Origin: Leptotrichia massiliensis
Lineage (GTDB): Bacteria; Fusobacteriota; Fusobacteriia; Fusobacteriales; Leptotrichiaceae
NCBI RefSeq assembly: GCF_900104625.1
Contig: NZ_FNVZ01000003.1
Span: forward strand, 58,784-122,783
DNA: 64,000 nucleotides
Direction: 5' to 3'
The notes under the pieces are model-generated. The model was not told the DNA's origin. It saw only the letters and a program-made list of their open reading frames with translations, and did not search any database. The position numbers and the translations under genes were made by a program. Below, piece after piece: positions 54,101-63,179 of the stretch (within the stretch, counting starts at the first letter, position 1; every line of letters begins with the position of its first letter).

Positions 54101-54156
54101 AAGTTCTCTTCTTTATAAAATTTATTATCCTTATAAATTATAATTTTATAACCCAT
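51103..54156 (-). CDS. cytoplasmic GH13 alpha-glucan hydrolase (neopullulanase/cyclomaltodextrinase-like)
   Basis: A 1017-residue alpha-amylase family enzyme without a signal peptide. A beta-sandwich region at about residues 110-190 (VEIAGNFNNWKPDTEPIHHF) resembles the CBM48 or early-set glycogen-binding domain, and another N-domain follows. The (beta/alpha)8 core shows region I in IFDGVFNHSS, region II in DGWRLDVPN (nucleophile Asp), region III in ITAELWG (acid/base Glu) and region IV in NGSHDTDR. It is probably a maltodextrin or cyclodextrin-degrading enzyme feeding into pgi-linked glycolysis. The exact specificity is not decided by these motifs. Confidence 0.9.
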   Translation of the reverse strand: MGYKIIIYKDNKFYKEENLKQNWENFIYKWGNIESGSYFFEIKNEETDVISGVTYNHTAPFAKRFEAVVDEDLPPKSITGFQKGIDIYIEYYPSKKTISFTKMKFYRMNLDIADFGLEKADKVEIAGNFNNWKPDTEPIHHFEGTNYEVILASPEGVYEYKYLIDGKWYPENENKKLIVGENGALFPQGDLGTGKFVYEAIDKNTNLKAIVHNYDSLQYFNKLSDNEYEFKIRTQMNDVERAYISVVLHEEDNYEMIYELERYQDKTNGFDYFERIINFGKEAKKLLYYFILEDNGSRAYFNGKTLSYSKPKRLIVNTTSKDIQLFDVPNWAKEAIWYNIFPDRFYNGNHYNDPIFNEFGPEAFKPNRLHEQNFIEDYKWEKSNNVISQFDRNRWTADFREQVIWEKLGEREIDYSLKYARMYGGDLQGIKEKIPYMKELGINAVWLNPVFFSYQNHKYGANDFRHISPDFGTIKTSGKTHGVEINKKNKYGNKSYVDILGNKASTSSELKLLEVNLNGKNRGKNGYGETEDPSTWIWTESDLIMVDLIKEFHKNGIRVIFDGVFNHSSSEHWTFNMVLADGENSKYKDWYKFTDFGQHVPITDEMSEEQAYETLIANRKRTIYNAWGGFDTLPEFNSFNQEYKEYIFNITRKWMYGPDGKESENWMEDDGIDGWRLDVPNCLENQNFWNEWREVVKGSKKDSYITAELWGNAAGDINGGNKFDTVMNYEWLKTVIGFFINQSPEGGVRYKLKAQDFFNELREKRTWYPYQALQASQNLNGSHDTDRLYSRIVNDVLGRNLEEGKQLEKGYNGIRPDLASNYHPNTTIDWRNSPIKPKDILKLISVFQMTYIGAPMLFYGDEVGMWGATDPYCRKPMLWKEYLYDDEKNPSHINQNEVYQQKVDSDLFEWYKKLIRIRLENKTLVYGKFREIMADNEKDLIVYERVIEDNSIIVVINNSFNDWENLEFETHYQDERFIDLVTEGRTFRTSSNGKIKLNIKAKEGMILRKVRIDGDYE

Positions 54157-54185
54157 TTTTATCTCCTAATTTATCTGCTCTTTCC

Positions 54186-55559
54186 TTAATCTAATTCAAA
54201 AAACACTTTATATGCTCTGTATGTTTCATACAAATCTGCTTTTGATGAGATTTCAAATAAAGAGTGCATTGATAAAAGTGCAGGCCCTGCGTCTACCGTT
54301 CTGATTCCATAGTAAGCCAAGAACTTAGCAACAGTTCCTCCACCACCTTCATCTACTTTTCCAAAGCCACCCGACTGATATTTAATCTCATTTTTGTCAA
54401 ATATTTGTCTTATTTCCTGAATAAATTCTGCATCGGCATCGTTTGCCATAACTTTTCCACGGCTTCCTGTATATTTTGCAAATGCCAGTCCATAAGATAA
54501 TCTTGCCGCGTTTTCCACATCATGAACTGACTTAAATACAGGATTTAACGCAGCCGTAACATCTGAGGACAAGGCTTTTGAGTTCCACAAAGTTTCCCTC
54601 AATATCTGATCATTGTAATTTTTTTCTGTAAGTGAAAGCATTTTCCCAACAACATATTCAGGCAATGTTGACTTCAAGCTGGTAGAACCTTCACTTCCAA
54701 TTTCTTCTTTATCTGTCAAATAAATCATAACAGTTTTCTCAGTTTCCTTAACATCAAGCAAGGCTCTTAACGAAGTATATGCACAAATTCTGTCATCTTG
54801 ACCATATCCTCCAATCATACTCTTATCAAGCCCCACATCCCGCAATTTTCCAGTAGGCACAACTTCCAGCTCTGCTGTAAAGAAGTCATCTTCTTCTATT
54901 CCGTAATCTTTTTTCAATTTATCAAGCACAAACTGCTTTATTTTTTTATTTACATTTTCATCATTTAAAGGCATATTCCCAAATAATAATTTTAGTTCCT
55001 CACCTTTAATAACATCTCTTGCCTTTCTTTCATCCTGCACATTGTAAGACAGATGCGGTAATATATCAGGCATGCTAAATACAGGCTCGTCATCTTTTTC
55101 TCCAATAGAAAGTGTCACTTTTTCTCCGTTTTTTAAGAAAACAACACCATGTAATGCAAGCGGAGTTGCAGCCCATTGATATTTTTTAATTCCACCATAA
55201 TAATGTGTATTTAAAAGTGCAAACTCTTCTTCTTCCATTATCGGATTTGGTTTCAAATCCAGTCTTGGAGAATCTACGTGGGAAACAATCATATTAATTC
55301 CGCTTTTTATATCATTTCCGACAATTACTGCAATGATATTTTTATTTCTGTTGTTAAAATAAATTTTATCCCCTTTTTTCAATTCGCTTTTTTCATTAAT
55401 ATTGACAAAGCCATTTTTTTCAAGTTCCTTTTCTGTCAAATCCACAAATTCTCTCTCTGTTTTGGCAGAATCCAAATATTTTTTATAGTCTTCAGCAAAG
55501 TCAAAAATCACTTTTTTTTGTTCATCTGTATAATTTTTCCACAAATTTTCCTTTGTCAT
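54186..55559 (-). CDS. M18-family aminopeptidase
   Basis: A 457-residue metallo-aminopeptidase. The metal ligands are seen in VSHVDSPRLDLKP, GGYGQDDRICAYTSL and TDKEEIGSEGSTS (the catalytic Glu pair), with a final His near MHSLFEI at the C-terminus. This order is that of the M18 (aspartyl/neutral aminopeptidase I) family. Thirty bases separate it from the GH13 gene, so it is probably transcribed with it. It releases N-terminal residues from peptides in the cytoplasm. Confidence 0.93.
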   Translation of the reverse strand: MTKENLWKNYTDEQKKVIFDFAEDYKKYLDSAKTEREFVDLTEKELEKNGFVNINEKSELKKGDKIYFNNRNKNIIAVIVGNDIKSGINMIVSHVDSPRLDLKPNPIMEEEEFALLNTHYYGGIKKYQWAATPLALHGVVFLKNGEKVTLSIGEKDDEPVFSMPDILPHLSYNVQDERKARDVIKGEELKLLFGNMPLNDENVNKKIKQFVLDKLKKDYGIEEDDFFTAELEVVPTGKLRDVGLDKSMIGGYGQDDRICAYTSLRALLDVKETEKTVMIYLTDKEEIGSEGSTSLKSTLPEYVVGKMLSLTEKNYNDQILRETLWNSKALSSDVTAALNPVFKSVHDVENAARLSYGLAFAKYTGSRGKVMANDADAEFIQEIRQIFDKNEIKYQSGGFGKVDEGGGGTVAKFLAYYGIRTVDAGPALLSMHSLFEISSKADLYETYRAYKVFFELD

Positions 55560-55589
55560 TTTCTACATCCTTTCCAAAGTTCACAAAAT

Positions 55590-55640
55590 ACACAACAAAA
55601 GATGGCTACTTGAAAAAATGTCCCAAATCAGCCACCTTCT
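55590..55640 (-). terminator. terminator after pgi
   Basis: Read on the minus strand GGTGGCTG pairs with TAGCCATC using G-U pairs that are not possible on the plus strand. The tail is TTTTGTTGTG. It lies about 120 bases past the pgi stop and about 40 upstream of the aminopeptidase start, so those genes are probably separate units. Confidence 0.7.
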
Positions 55641-55757
55641 TTCCAAACTAAATTAACTTTTCAATTTATCAAATTTATTAAAATTTACTAGAATTTTTCA
55701 AAATTAAACTAGATAAAACATAATGCAAGATATTTTAGAAATATCCCAGTTAAAATA

Positions 55758-57116
55758 CTATTTAACTTCGTTCAATTTTTTTTCCAATTCTTTTCCAGCT
55801 TCTTCGTATCCAGGTTTTCCTAACAATGCGAACATATTTTTCTTGTATGCTTCCACTCCTGGCTGATCAAATGGATTTACACCTAAAAGGTATCCACTCA
55901 CTCCACATGCTTTTTCAAAGAAATAGAATGTATACCCTAAATGATAAGGAGTAGCTTCAGGAATGTTTACGCCTAAATTAGGTACATTTCCGTCAATATG
56001 TGCCAAAATTACCCCATCAGTTGCTTTTTTATTTACATAATCCAATGTTTTCCCAGCAATAAAGTTTAGTCCGTCAAGGTTATCTTTATCACTTTCAATG
56101 ACAAATTCCACTTCTGGTTTTCCAATAGAAACTACTGTTTCAAAGAATAATCTTTTTCCTTCCTGAATATATTGTCCCAATGAATGCAAGTCTGCTGAAA
56201 AATCTGCCGAAGTTGGGTACAATCCTTTTCCATCTTTCCCTTCAGATTCTCCAAACAATTGTTTCCACCATTCTGCCAAATAGTGAACTCTTGGCTCATA
56301 ATTTACCATTAATTCCAAGTCTTTTCCTTTTCTATGCAAGATATTTCTCGCAGCCGCATATTGTAAAGCCTGATTTTCATCCATATTTTTGTTTGCAAAA
56401 TCATTCATTGCATCTTTTGCTCCAGCCATCAATTCATCAATATTAATTCCAGCCGCAGCAATTGGTAAAAGTCCTACTGCAGTCAATACAGAAAATCTTC
56501 CTCCAACATTGTCAGGTACAACAAAAGTTTCATATCCTTCAGCTGTAGCAAGCGTTTTTAATGCCCCTTTTTCCTTATCTGTTGTAGCATATATTCTTTT
56601 TGCAGCTTCTTCTTTTCCATATTTTTCTTCTAGCATTTTTTTGAAGACTCTAAATGCAATCGCAGGTTCAGTCGTAGTTCCAGATTTTGAAATTACATTT
56701 ACTGAAAAATCCCTGTCTCCAACAACTTCTATTAAATGTTGCAAATAAACACCACTCATATTTGTTCCTGCAAAGTAAATTTCAGGAGTCTTTCTTTTAT
56801 CTTTTGGCAAGTTATTGTAAAAGCTGTGTGATAAAAACTCTATCGCAGCTTTTGCCCCTAAATAAGATCCCCCAATTCCGATTACTATTAAAACTTCTGA
56901 ATCATTTTTAATTTTTTCAGCAGCCTTTTTTATTCTGGCAAACTCATTCTTGTCGTAATTTTCAGGCAAGTCAACCCATCCTAAAAAATCATTTCCTGCT
57001 CCACTTTTTGAAGTCAATACTTCATTTGCTAATTCTACATACGGTTTAATCTGTCTTAATTCATTTTCGTTAAAAAAATTTTTTGCAAATTGATAATTAA
57101 AATTCAATTTTTCCAT
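55758..57116 (-). CDS. pgi: glucose-6-phosphate isomerase
   Basis: It interconverts glucose 6-phosphate and fructose 6-phosphate. The 452-residue short form is typical of Gram-positives and fusobacteria. Landmarks are [51 protein letters not shown], and the C-terminal [20 protein letters not shown] with its catalytic Lys. The ATG is preceded by AAGGAG. It fits next to nagB and the alpha-glucan hydrolase as a central sugar-phosphate step. Confidence 0.97.
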   Translation of the reverse strand: MEKLNFNYQFAKNFFNENELRQIKPYVELANEVLTSKSGAGNDFLGWVDLPENYDKNEFARIKKAAEKIKNDSEVLIVIGIGGSYLGAKAAIEFLSHSFYNNLPKDKRKTPEIYFAGTNMSGVYLQHLIEVVGDRDFSVNVISKSGTTTEPAIAFRVFKKMLEEKYGKEEAAKRIYATTDKEKGALKTLATAEGYETFVVPDNVGGRFSVLTAVGLLPIAAAGINIDELMAGAKDAMNDFANKNMDENQALQYAAARNILHRKGKDLELMVNYEPRVHYLAEWWKQLFGESEGKDGKGLYPTSADFSADLHSLGQYIQEGKRLFFETVVSIGKPEVEFVIESDKDNLDGLNFIAGKTLDYVNKKATDGVILAHIDGNVPNLGVNIPEATPYHLGYTFYFFEKACGVSGYLLGVNPFDQPGVEAYKKNMFALLGKPGYEEAGKELEKKLNEVK

Positions 57117-57563
57117 TTTTTTCTCCTTAATATAAATATTTTATTTTTCAGATTTTCTTAAAATCAAAAAATCCCTGTTATTTCACACATAGTAATCCAA
57201 CTTTAAAATTAAATAATAATATAACTACTCTAAAAGACAAACTTCTAAAAATTATAGTCAATAATTATATCCCATTTTAAAGTAATTTTTTATTAAAATA
57301 TTTTTTCAACTAAAGTATAACAAAAAAAGCACTTTTTTTCAAATTTTTCTAACATATTTTTAGATTTTTAAAAATTTTTTCTAAAAATTTTAAATTTTAT
57401 CACATATTGTCCAAGTTTCTCAAAATAAAATTAATTTTAATTACATACATTCAGCCTTTTAACTTGAGTTTTAAAACAGTTTTACTGTTATTCCCTTATA
57501 CTGAATTAATCAAGATTAAACAAATTTAACATTCTAACAAAATATCATAATTTCAAATTTAAC
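57117..57563. other. intergenic region between pgi and nagA
   Basis: A 447-base, very AT-rich gap without a gene. It must hold the pgi promoter (a TATAAT lies on the minus strand near 57266, without a clear -35 box). A short perfect hairpin (AACAGT/ACTGTT, 57475-57489), followed on the minus strand by TTAAAA, may end nagBA transcription weakly. Confidence 0.5.
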
Positions 57564-58715
57564 TTATTCGTATTTTGTTAAATTTCCCTTACTTACAGTC
57601 CCCTTAATATTAAACTTTTCATCAAAATATGTTAAATCAGCAAAATATCCTTCCTTTATAAATCCATATTTTTCACCTACAGCCACGGCTTTAGCAGGAT
57701 AAGAAGTTGCCATTCTAAGTGCTTCCTCAAGTGAAATATGCACCTTTTCCACAAGATTTTTTACTCCATCAATCATAACTAGGGAAGAACCTCCCAAAGT
57801 CCCTTCTGGCGAAACACATTTTCCATCTTTATATAAAACTCTATTCCCTTCAAACATAAATTCTGTCATATTCTCAGTTCCAGCAGGGCTAACAGCATCT
57901 GTCACAAGATAAAGCCGATCCTTCAATATTTTTTTAGCAATCTCTACAGAAGCAAAATCCATATGAAGCCCATCAACTATTATCCCGCAGTTTGTAGTGT
58001 CATTATTGAATAAAAATCCTACAACTCCTGGCTCTCTTGAATCCAATGCTCTCATAGCATTATACAAATGCGTAGCACAATTAAAATAGTCTTTCTTTTC
58101 CATACATTCCTTATAAGTCGCATTCGTATGCCCCACAGCAATGTTAATCCCTGATTCTTTCAATTTTTCAAGATGTTCAACTTTAGCCTTTTCAGGTGCA
58201 ATTGTTATTATTTTTGTAGCTTCAGATCCTGCATTTGCTATTTTTTCTACCATTTCATCAGATAAAACTCTTATGTATTCAGGACGATGAATTCCCTTTT
58301 TTTCAACACTTATATAAGGTCCTTCTATATGAAGCCCTAAAACTCCAATTTCCTCCTTATCTTTTATTTCCTTCATAAGATTCAGAGCTTTTTCTATTTT
58401 CTCATCTGGAGAAGTTATAAGCGTTGGCAAAAACGAAGTACATCCGTATCTCTTATTAGTTTTATTCATTATCTCAAGTGTCTTTTGTGAAATATCATCA
58501 TTAAACAGTACTCCTCCACATCCATTAAGCTGTAAATCAATAAATCCTGGCGACAAAACCATCCCTTTGGCATCAACTACTTCCTGATTTTCTAATTCTT
58601 TTTCATCAATCAATGAAAAATTCGTTACTTTCTTTATAAATTTTCCTTCCAAAACAACGGCATCTTCCTCAATAAATTTTTCCCCATCAAATATCTTTGC
58701 ATTCTTTATAATCAT
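57564..58715 (-). CDS. nagA: N-acetylglucosamine-6-phosphate deacetylase
   Basis: It converts GlcNAc-6-phosphate to glucosamine-6-phosphate and acetate. The 383-residue amidohydrolase has PGFIDLQLNGCGGV, the metal Glu in LHIEGPYI, AVGHTNATYKE, ATHLYNAMRAL and the VTDAVSPAG segment near the catalytic Asp. The length is normal. It follows nagB by 15 bases, making the nagBA catabolic operon, which yields fructose 6-phosphate for glycolysis and for pgi. Confidence 0.97.
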   Translation of the reverse strand: MIIKNAKIFDGEKFIEEDAVVLEGKFIKKVTNFSLIDEKELENQEVVDAKGMVLSPGFIDLQLNGCGGVLFNDDISQKTLEIMNKTNKRYGCTSFLPTLITSPDEKIEKALNLMKEIKDKEEIGVLGLHIEGPYISVEKKGIHRPEYIRVLSDEMVEKIANAGSEATKIITIAPEKAKVEHLEKLKESGINIAVGHTNATYKECMEKKDYFNCATHLYNAMRALDSREPGVVGFLFNNDTTNCGIIVDGLHMDFASVEIAKKILKDRLYLVTDAVSPAGTENMTEFMFEGNRVLYKDGKCVSPEGTLGGSSLVMIDGVKNLVEKVHISLEEALRMATSYPAKAVAVGEKYGFIKEGYFADLTYFDEKFNIKGTVSKGNLTKYE

Positions 58716-58730
58716 CTCAATAATTCCTCT

Positions 58731-59564
58731 CTATTTTGCTAATTCTATTAAATATTTTTTATATTCTTCCAAATCCAAATTTTTTGCCTCAATTTCCTTG
58801 AAATATCTATATGTCTTGACTTTTATATCTGAAGCCGCCATTTCATCAATTACCAGTACAGCCCTTCTATGCAGCTGCAAAGCCGAAATTGTCCATAGAT
58901 GATTTACTCCACCTTCTACTCCATGATAAACTGCACGAGCCTTTTTATAACCATTTGCAAGAATCATAACTTCCTTTGCCTCCATTAGTGTTCCTACACC
59001 TATTGTCAAAGCCAATTTTGGTACTTTTTCGATATCATTATCAAAAAATCTAGAATTTGCCAAGATTGTATCATAAGTCAAATCTTTATCACGTGTATGT
59101 GAAGAAAGTGAGGATCCAGGCTCATTAAAAGCTATATGTCCATCCTCTCCAACTCCGCCTAAAAATAGATGTATTCCACCAGCCGCTTTTATTTTGTTCT
59201 CATAATCTTCACATTCTTTTTCCAAATCCTTGGCACATCCATCCAGAATATTTATATTTTCTTTTTTTATATCAATATATTTAAAAAAGTTTTCGTTCAT
59301 AAAATAATGATAACTTTGTGGATCTTCTGGTTTTAATCCCACATATTCATCCATATTAAAAGTTACAATATTTTCAAATGACAATATTTTTTCATTATAT
59401 AAATTTATCAATTCCTTATAAGTTGCAAGCGGTGTAGAACCAGTAGGAAGCCCTAATACAAAAGGCTTTTCCTTTGTAGGTTTAAACTTCAATATTTTTT
59501 TAGCTATTTGATATGCACTCCATTTTGCGACTTCATCAGCATTTTTAAGAATAATTACACGCAT
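58731..59564 (-). CDS. nagB: glucosamine-6-phosphate deaminase
   Basis: It converts glucosamine 6-phosphate to fructose 6-phosphate and ammonia. The 277-residue protein starts [20 protein letters not shown]. It shows [26 protein letters not shown] with the catalytic Asp, [16 protein letters not shown] with His and Glu, and [20 protein letters not shown]. The length is close to the long form. It starts the nagBA operon behind a consensus-like promoter. Confidence 0.97.
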   Translation of the reverse strand: MRVIILKNADEVAKWSAYQIAKKILKFKPTKEKPFVLGLPTGSTPLATYKELINLYNEKILSFENIVTFNMDEYVGLKPEDPQSYHYFMNENFFKYIDIKKENINILDGCAKDLEKECEDYENKIKAAGGIHLFLGGVGEDGHIAFNEPGSSLSSHTRDKDLTYDTILANSRFFDNDIEKVPKLALTIGVGTLMEAKEVMILANGYKKARAVYHGVEGGVNHLWTISALQLHRRAVLVIDEMAASDIKVKTYRYFKEIEAKNLDLEEYKKYLIELAK

Positions 59565-59627
59565 TTAATTCACTTCCTTTAACAATTTTAAAAAATTTAA
59601 ATTTTCATTAAAATAACCTTTACTATT

Positions 59628-59655
59628 ATTATATAACCTTTTTTCATTATGTCAA
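59628..59655 (-). promoter_or_regulatory. promoter for nagBA
   Basis: On the minus strand, TTGACA (59655-59650) and TATAAT (59633-59628) with a 16-base spacer, about 65 bases upstream of nagB. It is back to back with the rfbB promoter. Confidence 0.75.
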
Positions 59656-59693
59656 GCATATTTTTACTTTTTATAAAATCTTGGGAATTTCTA

Positions 59694-59761
59694 TTGGAAA
59701 AAATTGAAAAAAATTGTATAATTTGGTTAGGATGATAAATAAAAAAACTATAATTATAGTG
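59694..59761 (+). promoter_or_regulatory. promoter for rfbBC with a downstream palindrome
   Basis: TTGGAA (59694-59699) and TATAAT (59718-59723) with an 18-base spacer. In the leader, ACTATAATTATAGT (59748-59761) is a perfect 14-bp palindrome that could be an operator or a small hairpin. Confidence 0.6.
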
Positions 59762-59779
59762 AATTAATTAGGAGAAAAT

Positions 59780-60985
59780 ATGAAAACATACTTAGTAACA
59801 GGTGCAGCTGGCTTTATCGGTTCCAACTATTTAAAATATATCTTAAACAAATACAAAAATGAAGAAATTAGAGTAATTGTGGCAGATGTGCTAACTTATG
59901 CCGGAAATTTAGGCACAATTGCTGAAGAAATTAAAGATGAAAGAGTAAAATTTGAAAAGGTTGATATTCGTGACCAAAAGGAAATTGCGAGAATTTTTTC
60001 TGAAAATGAAATCGATTTTGTTGTAAACTTTGCGGCAGAATCACACGTTGACCGTTCTATCGAAAATCCGCAAATATTTTTAGAAACAAATATTCTTGGT
60101 ACGCAAAATCTTTTGGAAAATGCTAAAAGAGCATGGACTGTTTCAAAAGATAAAAATGGATATCCAGTTTACAGAGAAGGCGTAAAATATTTACAAGTTT
60201 CCACAGATGAAGTTTACGGAAGCCTTTCAAAAGATTACGAAACAGCAATTGACTTGATAATTGACGATGAAGAAGTGAAAAAAGTTGTAAAAAATAGAAC
60301 AAATTTAAAAACTTACGGAAAAAATTTCTTCACAGAAAAAACTTCACTTGACCCAAGAAGCCCATATTCAGCTTCCAAAGCGAGTGCCGACCACATCGTA
60401 ATCGCCTACGGTGAAACTTACAAAATGCCAATAAATATTACAAGATGTTCAAACAACTACGGACCTTACCATTTCCCAGAAAAATTAATCCCACTTATGA
60501 TTAAAAACGTACTAGAAGGTAAAAAGTTGCCAGTTTACGGAAAAGGGGACAATGTAAGAGATTGGCTTTACGTAGAAGATCACTGTAAAGGAATCGACTT
60601 AGTTTTAAGAAATGCCAATATTTACGAAATTTACAATATTGGTGGTTTTAACGAAGAACAAAATATTAATATTGTAAAACTGGTTATCGATATTTTAAAA
60701 GAAGAAATTGAAAATAATGACGAATATAAAAAAGTTCTAAAAACTGACTTGCAAAATATAAATTATGATTTGATTACTTATGTTCAAGATAGACTTGGAC
60801 ACGATATGAGATATGCTATTGACCCTTCGAAAATTGCAAGGGATTTAGGATGGTATCCAGAAACAGATTTTGAAACAGGTATCAGAAAGACTGTAAAATG
60901 GTACTTGGAACATCAGGACTGGGTAAATGAAGTAGTTTCAGGAGATTATCAAAAATATTACGAAGAAATGTACGGAAATAAATAA
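59780..60985 (+). CDS. rfbB: dTDP-glucose 4,6-dehydratase
   Basis: It makes dTDP-4-keto-6-deoxyglucose, an intermediate for rhamnose and other deoxysugars of surface polysaccharides. The NAD loop GAAGFIGSNYLK lies at residues 8-19. STDEVYGSL and YSASKASADHIV give the catalytic Asp-Glu and Tyr-xxx-Lys motifs. The length of 401 exceeds the usual 340-360, owing to an insertion of about 40 residues between the STDEVYGSL segment and the DPRSPYSASK segment. An AGGAG ribosome site precedes the ATG. It is followed by rfbC; rfbA and rfbD are not in the window. Confidence 0.95.
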   Translation: MKTYLVTGAAGFIGSNYLKYILNKYKNEEIRVIVADVLTYAGNLGTIAEEIKDERVKFEKVDIRDQKEIARIFSENEIDFVVNFAAESHVDRSIENPQIFLETNILGTQNLLENAKRAWTVSKDKNGYPVYREGVKYLQVSTDEVYGSLSKDYETAIDLIIDDEEVKKVVKNRTNLKTYGKNFFTEKTSLDPRSPYSASKASADHIVIAYGETYKMPINITRCSNNYGPYHFPEKLIPLMIKNVLEGKKLPVYGKGDNVRDWLYVEDHCKGIDLVLRNANIYEIYNIGGFNEEQNINIVKLVIDILKEEIENNDEYKKVLKTDLQNINYDLITYVQDRLGHDMRYAIDPSKIARDLGWYPETDFETGIRKTVKWYLEHQDWVNEVVSGDYQKYYEEMYGNK

Positions 60986-61015
60986 TCAAATTTATACAAA
61001 AAAAGGAGCAAATCA

Positions 61016-61588
61016 ATGAACAATTTTACAATAAAAGAAACCCCAATAAAAGATTTAGTAATAATCGAGCCAAAAGTTTTTGGAGATGAAAGAGGATTTT
61101 TCATGGAAACTTACAACCAAAAATCCTTTGAGGAATTAGGACTTACAATGAACTTCGTTCAAGACAACCACTCAAAATCCAAAAAAGGCGTTTTACGTGG
61201 ACTTCACTTCCAGACAAAGCACACTCAAGGAAAATTAATCCATGTTATAAAAGGAAGTGTCTATGATGTAGCAGTTGATTTAAGAAAGGATAGCACAACT
61301 TTTGGAAAATGGTACTCAGTAAAACTATCTGCCAAAAACAAATTGATGCTCTACGTTCCAGAGGGCTTTGCACACGGTTTTTTGACACTCGAAGATGAAA
61401 CAGAGTTTGTTTACAGATGTACAGATTTATATGCCCCTGAATACGACAGCGGGCTTTTATGGAGCGACAAAACTCTAAATATCGACTGGAAATTTGAAGA
61501 ATTTGGAATAAATCCCAATGAACTGACAATTTCTGAAAAAGACAAAGTTCAACAAAAATTTGATAAAAACAAAAATTATTTTGAATAA
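61016..61588 (+). CDS. rfbC: dTDP-4-dehydrorhamnose 3,5-epimerase
   Basis: It epimerises the rfbB product on the way to dTDP-rhamnose. The 190-residue protein has VFGDERGFFMETYNQKSFEE, QDNHSKSKKGVLRGLHFQ with the catalytic His, VYDVAVDLRKDS, and YVPEGFAHGFLTLED with the second active-site segment. The length is normal. It is 30 bases after rfbB and ends in a good terminator. Confidence 0.96.
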   Translation: MNNFTIKETPIKDLVIIEPKVFGDERGFFMETYNQKSFEELGLTMNFVQDNHSKSKKGVLRGLHFQTKHTQGKLIHVIKGSVYDVAVDLRKDSTTFGKWYSVKLSAKNKLMLYVPEGFAHGFLTLEDETEFVYRCTDLYAPEYDSGLLWSDKTLNIDWKFEEFGINPNELTISEKDKVQQKFDKNKNYFE

Positions 61589-61608
61589 AAAAAAAGTAGT
61601 TTAAAATT

Positions 61609-61640
61609 AGCTATTTCTTAACCGAGATAGCTTTTTTTCT
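61609..61640 (+). terminator. terminator after rfbC
   Basis: AGCTATTTC (61609-61617) pairs with GAGATAGCT (61624-61632), apart from one T-T mismatch and a G-U pair, followed by TTTTTTTCTTTT. Confidence 0.85.
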
Positions 61641-61647
61641 TTTACAA

Positions 61648-61690
61648 AAAAAGACAGAAAAACTTCTTTTCAAAAATCTTCCCGTCTAAT
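61648..61690 (-). terminator. minus-strand terminator past the B3 repeat and GH16 gene
   Basis: Read on the minus strand, AGACGGGAAGATTTTT pairs with the arm AAGTTTTTCTGTCT using many G-U pairs, then TTTTTTTG. All differences are wobble pairs only on the minus strand. It closely resembles the terminator at 63714-63753. Confidence 0.65.
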
Positions 61691-61717
61691 TCACCTATAT
61701 GCACGCTAATCAAATTA

Positions 61718-61817
61718 ATACTAAACCCCGTTAAACTAACTGAATATAATGTGGTAATATAATAGGGTAATGAAAATGGCAAAAGCGTATGAAATAACAG
61801 AAGAAATTTCATACTAA
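61718..61817 (+). other. tandem repeat ends and a 14-codon mini-ORF
   Basis: TACTAAACCCCGTT occurs twice, at about 61719 and at 61812. Between them lies a plus-strand reading frame, MKMAKAYEITEEISY and stop (61770-61817), ending inside the second copy. It has GGG but no full ribosome site upstream. It may be a decayed gene start cut by insertion of the repeat, or chance. Confidence 0.4.
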
Positions 61818-62153
61818 ACCCCGTTTAAATAACGAAATTATTACAAACTTTTCTAATTAATAAAGTATATAAACCTAATATTTTCAAATAATTAAAATAT
61901 AATTTTCATTTTTTAATCAGATTCTAGTATAAATAACCTGTCGGAACATTTTTCTGTGCTGGCAAAACTATCTGAGCATAGAGAGTTTTTTGTCAGTGCA
62001 GAAAAATGTCGTAGACTAGCCATAGGTTGTAGGATTTGCGGCAATGAGCAATCCTACAAAAATAAAAAAAATAATTTAATTTAATGATTATGAGTTAACT
62101 ATTAAACAATCCTATTATAAAAATTTATTCCTATTTTTAAATGAGTTTAGTAT
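61811..62153 (+). repeat. dispersed structured repeat, subfamily B copy 3
   Basis: Bounded by ATACTAAAC on the left and GTTTAGTAT on the right, perfect nine-base inverted ends. The conserved core lies at 61939-62057. The loop is CTATCTGAGCATAGAGAG, slightly different from the other copies, and the long stem has a further A-to-G change that keeps pairing as G-U. The second hairpin and its loop GGCAATGA are identical to copy B1. Confidence 0.85.
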
Positions 62154-62156
62154 AAA

Positions 62157-63179
62157 TTATTTTTTCTGATATACCCTTACATAATCAACTTTCATTTCTG
62201 TCGGAAAATCCACATCCCCATCTTCTCCAGTTTTTTTGCTCAAAGCTACATTTATCATAATAAAATAAGGCTGTTTAAATGGATTTTGCAACCCTTTCTT
62301 GTCCAATTCCTTATAAGAGAATCTTTTATACACTTTATTATTAAATAGCCATTTTATTTCCTTTTCGTCCCATTCCACTGCATAAGTGTTAAAATTAGTC
62401 AATTTTTCCCTAGGCCATTTACTTAGTTTATAATCATCTCCATCAAATGTCTCATAAGTATTATCACTTTTTAATACATGAAGCGTCCCTGTAGCACGAT
62501 CCATTTCATCTCCATAAGTTTCTACTATGTCAATCTCACCTACTGCTGGTTTTCCATCCATAAAAGAATACCCTTCAGGCCATAACCAAAATGCAGGCCA
62601 AGTCCCAATTCCTTTAGGCATAGCAGCTCTCATTTCAATTTTTCCATATTGTACATTGTAAAGATTTCTTGTATGAATAGCTCCCGAACTATATAAAATC
62701 TTTCTATCTACACCATCTATTTTTACTTTTTTATCTGTCTCTTTCTTCAATGTTATAATCATGTTCCCATTTTCAATTTTAACATTATCTCTTAAATAAA
62801 AATGTTTCGCATCAAATCCATACTGATTAACCAAATTTCCATTTTCATCCAAGTAATTTCCTGCATGCCAAGGATTTCCATTTTCCCAATAAGTCCATTT
62901 TGTAGTATCTAGCTGATTTCCATTAAATTCATCATTCCAAACCATCTTCCAGTTTTTCCCTGTTACTTTTGAAATAAACTTATTCAATTTATTTTTTTTA
63001 AAACTTTTTACTTCAACCTCAGCTTTGCCCACTATTTCATTTTCAATCTTTTGTCGCACATCACTCGCCTTAACCTCTATGTTCTGAAAATTCTCTATTT
63101 TCTGATTCTTCGCTGCAGCAAAAATCATGTTACCTGTCAACATAAACAAAACTACCCTTAAAAAAATCTTTTTTTTCAT
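62157..63179 (-). CDS. secreted GH16 beta-glucanase (laminarinase-like)
   Basis: A 340-residue glycoside hydrolase with a signal peptide (about 1-22). A charged linker of about 50 residues is followed by the GH16 jelly roll (about 77-340). The catalytic motif EIDIVE at 215-220 gives nucleophile Glu215, Asp217 and acid/base Glu220. WPAFWLWPEG and IEMRAAMPKG flank it as in laminarinases. No carbohydrate-binding domain is visible. It should cut beta-1,3 or beta-1,3-1,4 glucans outside the cytoplasm; the exact bond cannot be told. Confidence 0.93.
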   Translation of the reverse strand: MKKKIFLRVVLFMLTGNMIFAAAKNQKIENFQNIEVKASDVRQKIENEIVGKAEVEVKSFKKNKLNKFISKVTGKNWKMVWNDEFNGNQLDTTKWTYWENGNPWHAGNYLDENGNLVNQYGFDAKHFYLRDNVKIENGNMIITLKKETDKKVKIDGVDRKILYSSGAIHTRNLYNVQYGKIEMRAAMPKGIGTWPAFWLWPEGYSFMDGKPAVGEIDIVETYGDEMDRATGTLHVLKSDNTYETFDGDDYKLSKWPREKLTNFNTYAVEWDEKEIKWLFNNKVYKRFSYKELDKKGLQNPFKQPYFIMINVALSKKTGEDGDVDFPTEMKVDYVRVYQKK

